DNA of 64,000 nt from an uncultured Methanomassiliicoccus sp. (GCA_944319735.1 CALUEU010000003.1:124001-188000); one strand, 5' to 3'; shown: positions 7,974 to 16,053, counted from the first letter of the stretch. The notes: a model not told the origin generated them from the letters alone. Program-made: numbers and translations.

Positions 7974-8699
7974 TCAGAGCATCCATATCGCCAATGCAAT
8001 CAGCGCTCCGCAGGCCATTGAAAGTATGTTGGTTTCAAGCTTGCCGACTATGCCACGCCTTTCTAGTGTGGCTCCGATGACGCTGTCAATCATGCAGCCG
8101 ATGATTCCTATTGCCCCTAGAATTATGAATGCAGTTCCCCAGAGTTCTGAGAATATCAAGGAGCATCCGAAATATGCCGCCGCCATGCCTCCCACTATGC
8201 ATGCGATGGTGCCTTCAACAGAGATTCCTCCGTCTATGCCTGCCTTGACTTTTTTGCCGCTGGTAATCATATAGACCTTAGAGGACAGGCTGCCCACTTC
8301 GCTTGCCACTGTATCTGAAGCCGCCACAGAGATCGAAGCGATGTATGCCACAGCCATCAAGGTGTAGTACTCATCTCCAAGAACAAATGCGCCTATTGCT
8401 GCAAGCAGCGGTACCAGGCTGTTGGCGATGACATTCTGGTATGTCCTTTCGCCTTTCTTTCCTTCCTGTACTCCGAGCTCCTGTTTCAGGTTCATTCTGA
8501 ATTTAGTGACTACAAATCCTAGCAGTGCAAATAATATGAGTAAGATTAACCAGCTGGGAGCACCCAAGACTCCTATGGCTAGCCCTACAAAAAATGAGGC
8601 TATTGATCCACTTTTAGTGAGCAGTCCAAAATAAAACGAGAGTGCTGAAAGCACTGTACATAGTATCAGGACCACAAGTAGGCTTGCTAGTGTGATCAC
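7974..8699 (-). CDS. DUF92 (TIGR00297) integral membrane protein
   Basis: A 241-residue, highly hydrophobic protein with about six or seven membrane helices and the DUF92 marks KSGSIASFFVGLAIG, GKKGERTYQNVIANS, ADTVASEVGSLS and a Gly/Ser-rich C-terminal half (GGISVEGTIA). The family is related to plant phytyl-phosphate kinase (VTE6) and the CTP-dependent dolichol kinases, so a role in prenyl-phosphate metabolism is plausible and would fit the nearby IPK-Fni-IdsA operon. Function in archaea is not established. The stop lies in front of the 5S promoter. Confidence 0.8.
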   Translation of the reverse strand: MITLASLLVVLILCTVLSALSFYFGLLTKSGSIASFFVGLAIGVLGAPSWLILLILFALLGFVVTKFRMNLKQELGVQEGKKGERTYQNVIANSLVPLLAAIGAFVLGDEYYTLMAVAYIASISVAASDTVASEVGSLSSKVYMITSGKKVKAGIDGGISVEGTIACIVGGMAAAYFGCSLIFSELWGTAFIILGAIGIIGCMIDSVIGATLERRGIVGKLETNILSMACGALIALAIWML

Positions 8700-8766
8700 G
8701 CCACCGAATCGACTCTATGATATAAAACTAGGCTGTAATTGTTTTTATTCTCTGGAAGTGTAAAAG

Positions 8767-9030
8767 TTATTGTATAGAATAAATGTCGCGGCCTATCTCA
8801 TCTGCCTTTTCCTTTGAGGTTGTGCCGCTTATCAGAATTCTGCCGTTTTTGTAAATGGAAATCCCGATGCCATCCTTCGATGCAGTGACCATGACTCCTT
8901 CATTTTCTGCTGAAAATTCATTTTTAATAAGATGTTCAGCTGTTTTTTCCATATCTATTGCGATCCTTTCGGTTGGAATGATCGAAAGTGCATCCTGTTG
9001 GCAGAGCTGGACAACTTTGTATTTAATCAT
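8767..9030 (-). CDS. Small conserved protein with TBP-like half repeat
   Basis: An 87-residue protein of unknown function. Its C-terminal half (GIGISIYKNGRILISGTTSKEKADEI) resembles one strand-turn-strand repeat of TATA-binding protein (F/Y-x-x-G-x-x-x-x-G), so a TBP-like fold is possible. ATG 9030 overlaps the stop of the upstream kinase gene and is preceded by GAAAGGAAA, so it is preferred to the in-frame ATG at 9069. It is the last gene of the pyrB-pyrI-kinase operon. No catalytic residues can be named. Confidence 0.65.
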   Translation of the reverse strand: MIKYKVVQLCQQDALSIIPTERIAIDMEKTAEHLIKNEFSAENEGVMVTASKDGIGISIYKNGRILISGTTSKEKADEIGRDIYSIQ

Positions 9031-9556
9031 GGCTGATTTCCTTTCTGACTTTCTCGTGAAAAGACTCAAGGGAATCGTCGTTGACGATGGTCCGGTCTGC
9101 AGATTTTATCAAGTCTGACAGGCCCCAGCTGATTTCGCGCAGATCTCTTTCTCTAAACTCTTCAAAAGTTTTGGGAGCATCGGATCTGCCACGTTTCTGA
9201 AGTCTCTCGAATCTGATAGATTCCGGTGCTTCTATTGCTATCAGCACAGAATCATTTCCGAACTTCTCCCTGAAAAGTCTCATTTCAGCAAGGCTGCGGC
9301 AGCCGTCAATGACTGAATTATTTTCAATGCGCTGAATACAGCGTTTAGCCCAGATGTCAGCACCATGCTTCTGCCGCTCATCAGAGGCAAAGCCTCCGAC
9401 TCCGCGGTCATCCATTTTTATTCCCTGTCTGACAGCTTCCTCGCGTACCACATCCCCCATTCTTATCAGGGAGTATCCGGCAGCTACCGCTGTCTGAGCA
9501 AACTCTTCTTTGCCGGCCCCCGGCATTCCTGTAACCACGTAGACTTTCGACGCCAT
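9023..9556 (-). CDS. UPF0200 family adenylate-kinase-like P-loop kinase
   Basis: A 177-residue P-loop NTPase: MASKVYVVTGMPGAGKEEF with Walker A GMPGAGKE, then RMGDVVREEAVRQGI, VIDGCRSLAEM and a lid-like ERLQKRGRSDAPKTFEEF. This matches the archaeal UPF0200 family, related to dephospho-CoA and adenylate kinases; the substrate is not certain. ATG 9556 shares bases with the pyrI stop (TGATG), giving tight coupling; the frame is open further upstream but that part is shadowed by pyrI. The C-terminus overlaps the next small gene. Confidence 0.85.
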   Translation of the reverse strand: MASKVYVVTGMPGAGKEEFAQTAVAAGYSLIRMGDVVREEAVRQGIKMDDRGVGGFASDERQKHGADIWAKRCIQRIENNSVIDGCRSLAEMRLFREKFGNDSVLIAIEAPESIRFERLQKRGRSDAPKTFEEFRERDLREISWGLSDLIKSADRTIVNDDSLESFHEKVRKEISHD

Positions 9557-10011
9557 CAGATTAAGCGCTCCGTGAAGTCTCCCTGAATGCGGTCGCAGTA
9601 TAAGCATCTCAATACCACGGGCGACTTGGATTCGACTATGAACTCAGTGTCTACAGGTTCCCTCTGCACATTGGTGATGCAGTTGGGATTGTCGCACTTT
9701 ACGATGCCCTTTACAACTTCCGGCATTTTCACCTTGTACTTTTCAGCCACGTTGAAGTCGCGGATGATGTTGATCGTAGCATTCGGTGCCAGCAGTGATA
9801 TCTTATCGACTTCTCTGGGGTCAAGTTCACGGTCTTCCACTTTGACGACGTCTTTCCATCCGCCGTCTTTGGAAGGAACATGCATCAGCACGGATATTGT
9901 GGACCTTACTTCTCCCACGCCCATGATATGCAGCACTTTCAGCGCCTGTCCGCATTCAATGTGATCAATAACTGTACCATTACGGATCGGAGTCACTCTG
10001 AAGTCTCTCAT
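9556..10011 (-). CDS. pyrI: Aspartate carbamoyltransferase regulatory chain
   Basis: A 151-residue PyrI. The N-terminal allosteric domain begins RVTPIRNGTVIDHIECGQAL; the C-terminal zinc domain has four cysteines (C106, C111, C136, C139; CDNPNC ... CLYC) that link regulatory to catalytic chains. It binds CTP/ATP and controls flux into pyrimidine synthesis. ATG overlaps the pyrB stop (ATGA), and its own stop overlaps the next gene, so pyrB, pyrI, the kinase and the small protein form one coupled transcript. Confidence 0.96.
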   Translation of the reverse strand: MRDFRVTPIRNGTVIDHIECGQALKVLHIMGVGEVRSTISVLMHVPSKDGGWKDVVKVEDRELDPREVDKISLLAPNATINIIRDFNVAEKYKVKMPEVVKGIVKCDNPNCITNVQREPVDTEFIVESKSPVVLRCLYCDRIQGDFTERLI

Positions 10012-10946
10012 ACTTGCCCCCCTATGATCAGTGAAAGAATAGCCATCCTGATGGGAACGGCGTTAAATGTTTGCTTAAAGTATTTTGCATTCTCGGTGTA
10101 ATCAACTTCCGGTGCGATTTCATCGACTCTCGGCAGCGGGTGCATGATTGTCAGGCTCTTCTTGGCTTCCCTCAGCACTGTGTTGTCCACCTTGTAGCTG
10201 CCGGCGACCTTCTCATACTCACTCTGATCCGGGAATCTTTCTTTCTGGATTCTTGTAACATATAGAACATCCGCATCGGCGATAGCATTCTCCAGGTTGC
10301 TTTCCAGATTGGTGGATACCCCTGCTTTTTCTAAGATCTTGACACTTTCCTGAGGTATCTGCAGGATATCAGGCGCCACGAATGTCAGGTTGGCTCCGAA
10401 AAGGGCTAAAGCTTCGACGAGAGAGTGGACAGTGCGGCCATACTTCAGATCGCCGACAAGCACTACATTCTTGTCTTTCATGCTTCCCTGCTCTCTCCTC
10501 ATGGTGAATAGATCCACCAATGTCTGGGTCGGATGCTGGCCGGGACCGTCCCCGCAGTTGATAACTGGCTTTTCAGAGAATTTAGCGGCAAGTCTTGCAG
10601 CTCCTTCCTTTGGATGTCTCAGCACTATCGCATCAGCATAGCATTCCACTGTACGAATCGTGTCGGCGAGAGTCTCTCCCTTGGCTACTGATGAGTTCTG
10701 CTGATCAGTTATTCCTATGTTGCTTCCGCCGAGTCTGATCATGGCACTCTCAAAGGAGAGCCTGGTCCTGGTGGAAGGTTCAAAGAAAAGATTTGCTAAA
10801 ATTTTCCCCTCCAATGCCTTAGTGGTCTTTTCCCCCTTGGCATATGGGATCATCTTGTTAGCCAGATTCAGTATTTCTTCTATCTGATCTTTCGTGAGGT
10901 CAGAAACAGAAATTATGTCCATACCTTTGAAGCTCATGCTGGTCAT
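10008..10946 (-). CDS. pyrB: Aspartate carbamoyltransferase catalytic chain
   Basis: Catalyses carbamoyl phosphate plus aspartate to carbamoyl aspartate, the first committed pyrimidine step. Signature PSTRTRLSFESAM binds carbamoyl phosphate; GDGPGQHPTQTLVDL (HPxQ), DLKYGRTVHSL and the aspartate loop VTRIQKERF and MHPLPRVDEI are all intact. The frame is open to 10997, but family length (about 305-310) and the conserved opening MSFKGMDIISVSDL favour ATG at 10946 or 10937; a TATA-like AATATATGC lies about 36 bases before 10946. Overlaps pyrI by four bases. Confidence 0.95.
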   Translation of the reverse strand: MTSMSFKGMDIISVSDLTKDQIEEILNLANKMIPYAKGEKTTKALEGKILANLFFEPSTRTRLSFESAMIRLGGSNIGITDQQNSSVAKGETLADTIRTVECYADAIVLRHPKEGAARLAAKFSEKPVINCGDGPGQHPTQTLVDLFTMRREQGSMKDKNVVLVGDLKYGRTVHSLVEALALFGANLTFVAPDILQIPQESVKILEKAGVSTNLESNLENAIADADVLYVTRIQKERFPDQSEYEKVAGSYKVDNTVLREAKKSLTIMHPLPRVDEIAPEVDYTENAKYFKQTFNAVPIRMAILSLIIGGQV

Positions 10947-11028
10947 CTGAGAATAATCTCTCTCCCTATTAAGCTCTCGCATATATTCTCTGAGCATTGT
11001 TTTAAATCTAGAATCTCATAATCTCGGC

Positions 11029-12690
11029 ATGATTGAGGTCACTGACCGTAGTGGATTGGCGCGTGCAGGAAAATGGATGACAGAACAGACGGTCATTAAA
11101 TTTCCAAATGTTGTATATTCTGATACTGCCAGCTTTTCCGCTCCTCCGGCAGCCGACCTCAGGGCATCGTGGAATGAAGGCCTGGTGATATCAAACTCTG
11201 GCTTACAGCTTTCTAAATTCTGCGGTGACATCCACACTCCCTTTGACAGGAAATCTGAGGGTGAACCGATTTTAGACGGAGACGTCGCAATACTTGACAA
11301 CTCATTTGAGCTGAAAAGAGATGCAAGGGCTTTTTCAGATTCTATTGTCTCATTAAGATCTAAGATCGGCTACAACAAGCTCATCTTTGCCCCGGGACTG
11401 ATGGAACCTTCAAACCTGGCCCTCTTAGCATACTGCGGAATAGACCTCTTTGACAATTCAAGAGTGCTTTATGAAACGGCGAAAGGCTTTGCCCTGCTGA
11501 CCTCTGGAACTTATAAGGCTTCAGACCTGGGCATTGCTCAGGAAGACCTTCTTGAGAGAAACATGACTGAAGTTCTCAATGAGCTTGCTCTTGTCAGGCA
11601 TATGATCAGCCTCGGCAGGCTGAGGGAACTTGTGGAAACAAGAGTCAACGCTTCTGCCTGGGCTGTTGCCTCCCTGAGACTGCTTGACTTAGAGCATTAC
11701 GCATTTCAGGAGCGTTTCACTTCCGTCACGGGACCAAACTTCTGCTGCAATTCCAAAGCGTCTCTCATGAGGCCGGATGTCAGAAGATTCAGGGAGAGGG
11801 TGATGGAAAGATGGGAGCCTCCAAAGCACAAGAAGATTCTTTTGATGATCCCCTGCTCTGCCAAGAAGCCTTATTACACCTCCAAGAGCCACAGGCTGTT
11901 TGAGGAAGTCCTGCTTTCAGTTCCCAACTCCTGCGCTATCCAGGAATTAATCATAACTTCCCCTCTGGGAACTGTTCCCAGAGAGTTTGAGACATTTTAC
12001 CCTGCTTCCCAGTACGACATCCCGGTTACAGGAAACTGGGATCTTGAGGAGATCGACATGATTCAGAAGCTGGTTAGGCACGCTGCGTCATTCGGCTTTG
12101 AAAAAGTTATCTGCAACCTAGGATCTGAAAGTGAGTTTGTTCAGGAAGTTGTGGACTGCATAGACACTTCCGAGGGGAATTCTGCTACTTCTCCTGAAGC
12201 TCTTTCCAGACTGAGGGAGGTTCTGATGGAAGAATGTCAGAACGTGGAGAAAGTGCCGCGGGCTCTGGACCGCATTGAGATGGTCCGTTCCATGTGCAAG
12301 TATCAGTTCGGAAAAGAAGGTTCAGCCCTGCTGGACAACGCTTCCGTGGTTGGAAAGTACCCTTATCTCAAAATCATGAGAGACGGCGTCCAGCTTGGTA
12401 TGCTCACTCCCGAGCGCGGAATGATCTCTTTGACCCTTGAAGGGGCGGAGGTACTTTCACAATTAAATCTCAATGTGATAGAAATTGGTGATTTTGACCT
12501 TACTGGCAGCCTCTTTTCTGTGGGTATTGTCTCTGCAGACGAGCGCATCCGCCCCGGAGACGAAGTCGTCATCAGGAGAAACGGCGAATTAGCAGGTGCT
12601 GGCGTATCCCTGATGTCCGGTTCGGAAATGGCCGATAGCAGGCGCGGAGAGGCTGTAAAAGTACGTCATAAAATTAAGAAAAAACAATGA
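11029..12690 (+). CDS. arcS: Archaeosine synthase ArcS (TgtA2) with C-terminal PUA domain
   Basis: A 553-residue paralogue of archaeal tRNA-guanine transglycosylase. The family-specific motif PCSAKKPYYTSKSH lies at residues 275-288, and a C-terminal PUA RNA-binding domain spans about 478-553 (YPYLKIMRDGVQLGMLTPERGMISLT ... GEAVKVRH). ArcS converts preQ0 at position 15 of archaeal tRNAs towards archaeosine, using lysine with the RaSEA partner. The N-terminal half keeps a degenerate TGT-like barrel. ATG 11029 lies in the short divergent gap to pyrB with no ribosome-binding site, so it may be leaderless. The stop immediately precedes the conserved promoter element at 12691. Confidence 0.9.
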   Translation: MIEVTDRSGLARAGKWMTEQTVIKFPNVVYSDTASFSAPPAADLRASWNEGLVISNSGLQLSKFCGDIHTPFDRKSEGEPILDGDVAILDNSFELKRDARAFSDSIVSLRSKIGYNKLIFAPGLMEPSNLALLAYCGIDLFDNSRVLYETAKGFALLTSGTYKASDLGIAQEDLLERNMTEVLNELALVRHMISLGRLRELVETRVNASAWAVASLRLLDLEHYAFQERFTSVTGPNFCCNSKASLMRPDVRRFRERVMERWEPPKHKKILLMIPCSAKKPYYTSKSHRLFEEVLLSVPNSCAIQELIITSPLGTVPREFETFYPASQYDIPVTGNWDLEEIDMIQKLVRHAASFGFEKVICNLGSESEFVQEVVDCIDTSEGNSATSPEALSRLREVLMEECQNVEKVPRALDRIEMVRSMCKYQFGKEGSALLDNASVVGKYPYLKIMRDGVQLGMLTPERGMISLTLEGAEVLSQLNLNVIEIGDFDLTGSLFSVGIVSADERIRPGDEVVIRRNGELAGAGVSLMSGSEMADSRRGEAVKVRHKIKKKQ

Positions 12691-12727
12691 GGTACTTTCA
12701 CCGACCCCTCCCCAAATCGGTTATATA
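12691..12727 (+). promoter_or_regulatory. Conserved 18-base upstream element plus TATA box driving the ncRNA
   Basis: GGTACTTTCACCGACCCC (12691-12708) is followed by CCCAAAT and a TATA box TTATATA (12721-12727). The identical 18 bases occur at 58143-58160 in front of the radA TATA box. The predicted transcription start, about 26 bases after the TATA centre, falls on G12750, the first base of the closing stem of the downstream RNA. Confidence 0.6.
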
Positions 12728-12749
12728 CGGAAGGCTGTGATTAAGTTAC

Positions 12750-12835
12750 GGAGGTTGTGAGATATGTTCTCACAATAAGTCATCCCGAGGTTTGAGATTG
12801 ATGCCCGTCTTTCTCAAACACCTCCATGTTTTTTT
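12750..12835 (+). ncRNA. Structured small RNA candidate, three-way junction with T-run terminator
   Basis: The stretch has no convincing ORF but folds well: a closing stem GGAGGT/ACCTCC (from 12750, ending at 12825) encloses a hairpin TTGTGAGA-TATGT-TCTCACAA (12755-12775) and a hairpin GTTTGAGA ... TCTCAAAC (12790-12797 with 12812-12819), joined by an unpaired linker 12776-12789 and with a 14-base apical loop 12798-12811. The first T of hairpin 1 competes with the closing stem. A run of nine T (12829-12837) follows. A TATA box sits 26 bases before the first base. About 76 bases of RNA; I do not recognise the family, and it is too short for SRP RNA or RNase P RNA. Confidence 0.65.
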
Positions 12836-12902
12836 TTATTTTAATGAGGCACATATATTCTTTTTGATGATTTAGAAATACTTCTAAGTCTATTTACCAC
12901 TC

Positions 12903-13382
12903 ATGTCGAAGACTCTTGAAGTTGGAGATCTGGTGCCAGATTTTGAGCTTCCTGAAGCCAATACCACTATGATCAGGCTCAGCGACGTCTATGCTTCATA
13001 CAATACGGTTCTCGCCTTTTACCAGTCTGACTTCGGCATGATGTGCACGGTTGAATTCATGAAGCTCAGTGAGATGTATCCTCAGTTTCAGGAGCTCGGC
13101 GTACAGATCTTAGGGATTTCCACCAATAGCACCTTTACACATGTGGGATGGAAGACAAGGATCACAATTCCCTTTCCCCTCCTTGCTGATTTTGATGCTG
13201 CTGTTACAGAACTCTACGGCGTACTTGAAGGAGACATCGGCTACTTGGAAGGAAGGTCAAAAAGAGCTGTATTTATCATAAATAAAGAAGGCGTCCTAGT
13301 CTACAAGTGGGTTACCGACAACCCTGCCTTGGAACCCGACTATGATGAAATTCTCAGCGTCTGTAAGAAAATCTCAGAATGA
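12903..13382 (+). CDS. Peroxiredoxin-like (AhpC/TSA) thiol peroxidase
   Basis: A 159-residue thioredoxin-fold peroxiredoxin. The start GDLVPDFELPEANTTMIRLSD is typical; the peroxidatic cysteine is C48 in SDFGMMCTVEF, where the usual Pro/Thr of the PxxxTxxC motif is altered. A second cysteine (C154) near the C-terminus could act as resolving cysteine. Probable role: reduction of peroxides, important for a strict anaerobe. ATG 12903 has no ribosome-binding site and lies about 30 bases after an AT-rich TATA-like stretch, suggesting a leaderless message. The last nine bases overlap the convergent Dph6-like gene. Confidence 0.85.
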   Translation: MSKTLEVGDLVPDFELPEANTTMIRLSDVYASYNTVLAFYQSDFGMMCTVEFMKLSEMYPQFQELGVQILGISTNSTFTHVGWKTRITIPFPLLADFDAAVTELYGVLEGDIGYLEGRSKRAVFIINKEGVLVYKWVTDNPALEPDYDEILSVCKKISE

Positions 13383-14060
13383 TGGTGTTGGTTTGTCCCT
13401 GAATACAACTTCTTTCACCTGCATTCTTGAATTGTCCCTTGACTCAATAATTTCGAACGATCTGATTTCCATTGATTTTTTATGAAGCGGAGAATCCAGC
13501 GTCAGTGATTCGTATTCTCCGCCTTCTCCCGACACGCTAACCTTATATTTTTCATTGAGAACCTTCAGGTCTTCCAGTGTCTTGAAGTCCAGCTCCCTGC
13601 CGAGCCATTTTTCATTAAGTCCTTCTGCGGCTACGGTAGCTATTACAGCCTTGATTCCGCTCTCAATCATATTTTCCATGATGGTCAACGGATCTTTTCT
13701 CCACAGCGGTGAGAACACTTTCAAGCCTAGGTCTTCGCAGATGTGGTTTATCCTGTCCCATTGATAGTCAGAAGCGATCGCTCCCGTGATTATCCCCTCG
13801 ACTTCTAAGTTTTCTAAAACAGACTTCAGCGCTGCCAGCTCCCCCTTCTCTTCTCCATGGCTTTCCACGCTGACATGCTTCTTATCCATTGCATCTGCCA
13901 TGGCGGGAATTAAATTGAGGTTGGGGGTATGGAACATCCATGAATACAGGTTGTCCGGAACTACGCTTACTAAAAAATCCACCTCGTGCCCCTGCTGCTC
14001 CATCAGGTATGCCGCAAAGGTTGAGTCTTTTCCGCCGGAATACAGCGCTGCTAACTTCAC
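13374..14060 (-). CDS. Dph6-like diphthine-ammonia ligase / ATP pyrophosphatase (MJ0570 family)
   Basis: A PP-loop ATP pyrophosphatase of 228 residues: N-terminal ALYSGGKDSTFAAYL (SGGKDS, residues 8-13), followed by family-specific SGEGGEYESLTLDSPL near the C-terminus and EGIITGAIASDYQWDRIN in the middle. In eukaryotes Dph6 amidates diphthine to diphthamide on elongation factor 2; archaeal members are taken to do the same on aEF2. Length fits the archaeal family. Convergent, slightly overlapping with the peroxiredoxin gene. Confidence 0.88.
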   Translation of the reverse strand: MKLAALYSGGKDSTFAAYLMEQQGHEVDFLVSVVPDNLYSWMFHTPNLNLIPAMADAMDKKHVSVESHGEEKGELAALKSVLENLEVEGIITGAIASDYQWDRINHICEDLGLKVFSPLWRKDPLTIMENMIESGIKAVIATVAAEGLNEKWLGRELDFKTLEDLKVLNEKYKVSVSGEGGEYESLTLDSPLHKKSMEIRSFEIIESRDNSRMQVKEVVFRDKPTPSF

Positions 14061-14152
14061 ACCGCTCTATTATTCCATTATAATATGATACTTGCGAAAA
14101 GTGATCTGAGTTTTTGAATAGAGTTATATTTGAGAATTGATGTTCTTGACAT

Positions 14153-14302
14153 GTGTATTGCCCTCAATGTAACCGGAATTTAGACAATGACCAGCTCGAA
14201 ACTAAGAACAAAGAGCTCAAGGAAAAATTCGGTCTTGACGCTCTTGAGAAAGGAGTATGCCCTGTCTGCGGTACAAAACTCATTGATGTCCAGAGAAAGT
14301 GA
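14153..14302 (+). CDS. Small two-CxxC zinc protein, GTG start
   Basis: A 49-residue protein opening VYCPQCNRNL, then a charged predicted helix (ETKNKELKEKF), then CPVCGTKL. The two CxxC pairs could bind one zinc, as in a zinc ribbon or zinc hook. GTG 14153 lies 27 bases after the centre of a TATA box (TTATATTT, 14123-14130), so the mRNA should be leaderless. Its stop overlaps the start of the creatininase-family gene (TGATG), and RpiA follows, so it opens a three-gene operon. Function unknown. Confidence 0.7.
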   Translation: MYCPQCNRNLDNDQLETKNKELKEKFGLDALEKGVCPVCGTKLIDVQRK

Positions 14303-15018
14303 TGCTCATGAGATTAGACTCCTTATCTTCTGTTCAGTTCAAAGAGGCGATGGCCAAGAAACCGGTAATCCTTTTGCCTATCGGAGCGACTGAAGCCCAT
14401 GGGGGGCATCTGCCGTTATCTACCGACTCCGTGCAGCCGGAGTATGTTGCAGACAAAGTTGCTGAATTGATCGGCGGACTCGTTGCTCCTCCGGTCAGGT
14501 ATGCGCATCATTCTTCTACAAAGAACATGCCGGGGACAATTTCCATTTCTTTTCTTACAACAATGCATCTTGCCATTGATATCCTTAATTCTCTGATTGA
14601 TAACGGTGCAGATAAGATCGTCATTATCAGTGGTCATGCAGGCTCCTCACATCTCAATGCCTTGAGGCAGGGCTGTGCAGAAGTTGCTGAAAAGAGGGAT
14701 GTAAAACTCATGCTGCTTTCCGACTATGATCTTGTAGACGAGTTTCCAATTGATCAGACCGGGGATGGACACGGCGGAAAGGTTGAGACTTCAAGGGTTA
14801 TGCACATATGTCCTGATCTGGCGAGAAAGGCTCCCTGCCGTGGAGACTATGTCAGCTGCGGTTATCTCATTGTCTCAGACCCGGAGAGATGTATGCCCAA
14901 AGGCTACGTCGGCGATGCACAGGACGCGACTAAAGAATTAGGCGAGCAGATAAATGAGTTCGTAGTTAGCAGACTGGTCGAAGAGATCAAAAAGTCATTT
15001 GGTGGTTTTTATGAGTGA
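14302..15018 (+). CDS. Creatininase-family amidohydrolase (possibly ArfB-like)
   Basis: A 238-residue creatininase-fold metalloenzyme. The metal site is seen in LLPIGATEAHGGHLPLSTDS (Glu, His, Asp), later SGHAGSSHLNALRQG and GDGHGGKVETSRVM. In methanogens this superfamily includes ArfB, the FAPy deformylase of riboflavin/F420 synthesis, which is a good candidate; other members are creatininase and MftE. Starts at ATG 14302 (overlapping the upstream stop) or 14308. The neighbour RpiA supplies pentose phosphates, compatible with a ribityl-compound pathway, but the link is not decisive. Confidence 0.75.
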   Translation: MLMRLDSLSSVQFKEAMAKKPVILLPIGATEAHGGHLPLSTDSVQPEYVADKVAELIGGLVAPPVRYAHHSSTKNMPGTISISFLTTMHLAIDILNSLIDNGADKIVIISGHAGSSHLNALRQGCAEVAEKRDVKLMLLSDYDLVDEFPIDQTGDGHGGKVETSRVMHICPDLARKAPCRGDYVSCGYLIVSDPERCMPKGYVGDAQDATKELGEQINEFVVSRLVEEIKKSFGGFYE

Positions 15019-15688
15019 ACTGAAGATCAAGGCAGCTAAGAGAGCCGTAGAGTATGTGAAAGACGGAATGATTTTGGGACTCGGCACCGGTTCAACTACC
15101 AAATTTGCCGTTGATGAGATCGGAAAGCTTGTGGCAGCTGGATATGACCTCGTAGGTATTCCGACCTCTATTGAAACTGAAAAGCAGGCAAAGTCTCTCA
15201 ACATCCCGCTGACTGAACTCGAATGCGTTGACAGGATAGATCTGACAATTGACGGCGCCGATGAGGTAGATCCCAACTTCGATTTGATAAAAGGTCTCGG
15301 CGGTGCTCTGCTGAGGGAGAAAATTGTTGCGTATTACTCTAAAAAAGAAATCATCATTGTTGACGAGTCTAAAATCGTCAATCAGCTGGGAACCCGCGTC
15401 TCACTGCCTGTGGAAGTAACGAAGTTCAGTCATAAGAAGACAAAAGAATCTATTGAAAAATTAGGATGTGTTGCTCAGCTCAGAGGAGCCGCTTCTCCCT
15501 TTGTTACTGATAACGGCAACCTCATCTATGACTGTAAATTTGAAGGAATTTCAGACCCGCACAGTTTAGAGTTAAAACTAAACTCCATTCCTGGGGTGGT
15601 TGAAAATGGGTTGTTCCTTGACCTCGCATCGCACGTGGTCATAGGGACAGAAAATGAAACAAAGGTTTTGGAGAAGAAAGCTTACTGA
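15011..15688 (+). CDS. rpiA: Ribose-5-phosphate isomerase A
   Basis: A 225-residue RpiA interconverting ribose 5-phosphate and ribulose 5-phosphate. Family motifs: GLGTGSTTKFAVDEIG, GIPTSIETEKQA, TIDGADEVDPNFDLIKGLGGALLREKIVA (catalytic Asp/Glu/Lys region) and DESKIVNQLG. ATG 15011 is chosen over in-frame GTG 14999 because RpiA proteins start just before this point (SELKIKAAKRAVEYV); it overlaps the stop of the upstream gene by eight bases. The stop overlaps the convergent regulator by seven bases. Confidence 0.95.
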   Translation: MSELKIKAAKRAVEYVKDGMILGLGTGSTTKFAVDEIGKLVAAGYDLVGIPTSIETEKQAKSLNIPLTELECVDRIDLTIDGADEVDPNFDLIKGLGGALLREKIVAYYSKKEIIIVDESKIVNQLGTRVSLPVEVTKFSHKKTKESIEKLGCVAQLRGAASPFVTDNGNLIYDCKFEGISDPHSLELKLNSIPGVVENGLFLDLASHVVIGTENETKVLEKKAY

Positions 15689-16053
15689 GTGTCAGTAGCT
15701 TTTTTGAGGGCCTGAATGTTGCTCTCAATATCATCTATTTTTGCCCGTTCTTCCTTCTCTATGACCTCCACTATTTTTTCAAATGGAATAGCCAATCTGT
15801 AGGAGTGCACTGGTCTTCCCTTACCTTCTTTCTTGATGTCTTTCTTCACAACCCACTTTTTGTGGCGCAGCTCTTGCATCGCAATAGATACTTCTGGCTG
15901 TCTCAGGGCGGTAGATATCTCTATCTCAACTGAGGTAGTTTCTTCTTTTTTGTTGAGAAATACCAGTGTCTTTGCAACATTTTTCGCCATGCCTGTGCGC
16001 ATGAGAAGCTTTACAAGAGTCTCATCTTTTTTGCTGAAACCTCTTTCGTTCAT
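15682..16053 (-). CDS. Winged helix-turn-helix transcriptional regulator
   Basis: A 123-residue archaeal regulator. A winged HTH runs from about residue 22 to 95: AKNVAKTLVFLNKKEETTSVEIEI, recognition helix RQPEVSIAMQELRHKKWV and a basic wing KKEGKGRPVHSYRL. The last 25 residues (VIEKEERAKIDDIESNIQALKKA) form a coiled coil likely used for dimerisation. It resembles the TrmB/ArsR-like predicted regulators common in Thermoplasmatota. Target unknown. Upstream is a 360-base AT-rich gap. Confidence 0.75.
   Translation of the reverse strand: MNERGFSKKDETLVKLLMRTGMAKNVAKTLVFLNKKEETTSVEIEISTALRQPEVSIAMQELRHKKWVVKKDIKKEGKGRPVHSYRLAIPFEKIVEVIEKEERAKIDDIESNIQALKKATDTQ

Noticed and set aside
12750-12837. 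Possibility that this RNA is SRP RNA, RNase P RNA or a riboswitch
   Set aside because: Too short for the first two and lacks their conserved cores; the following gene begins about 65 bases after the terminator, so a riboswitch is unlikely. Kept as an unassigned ncRNA.
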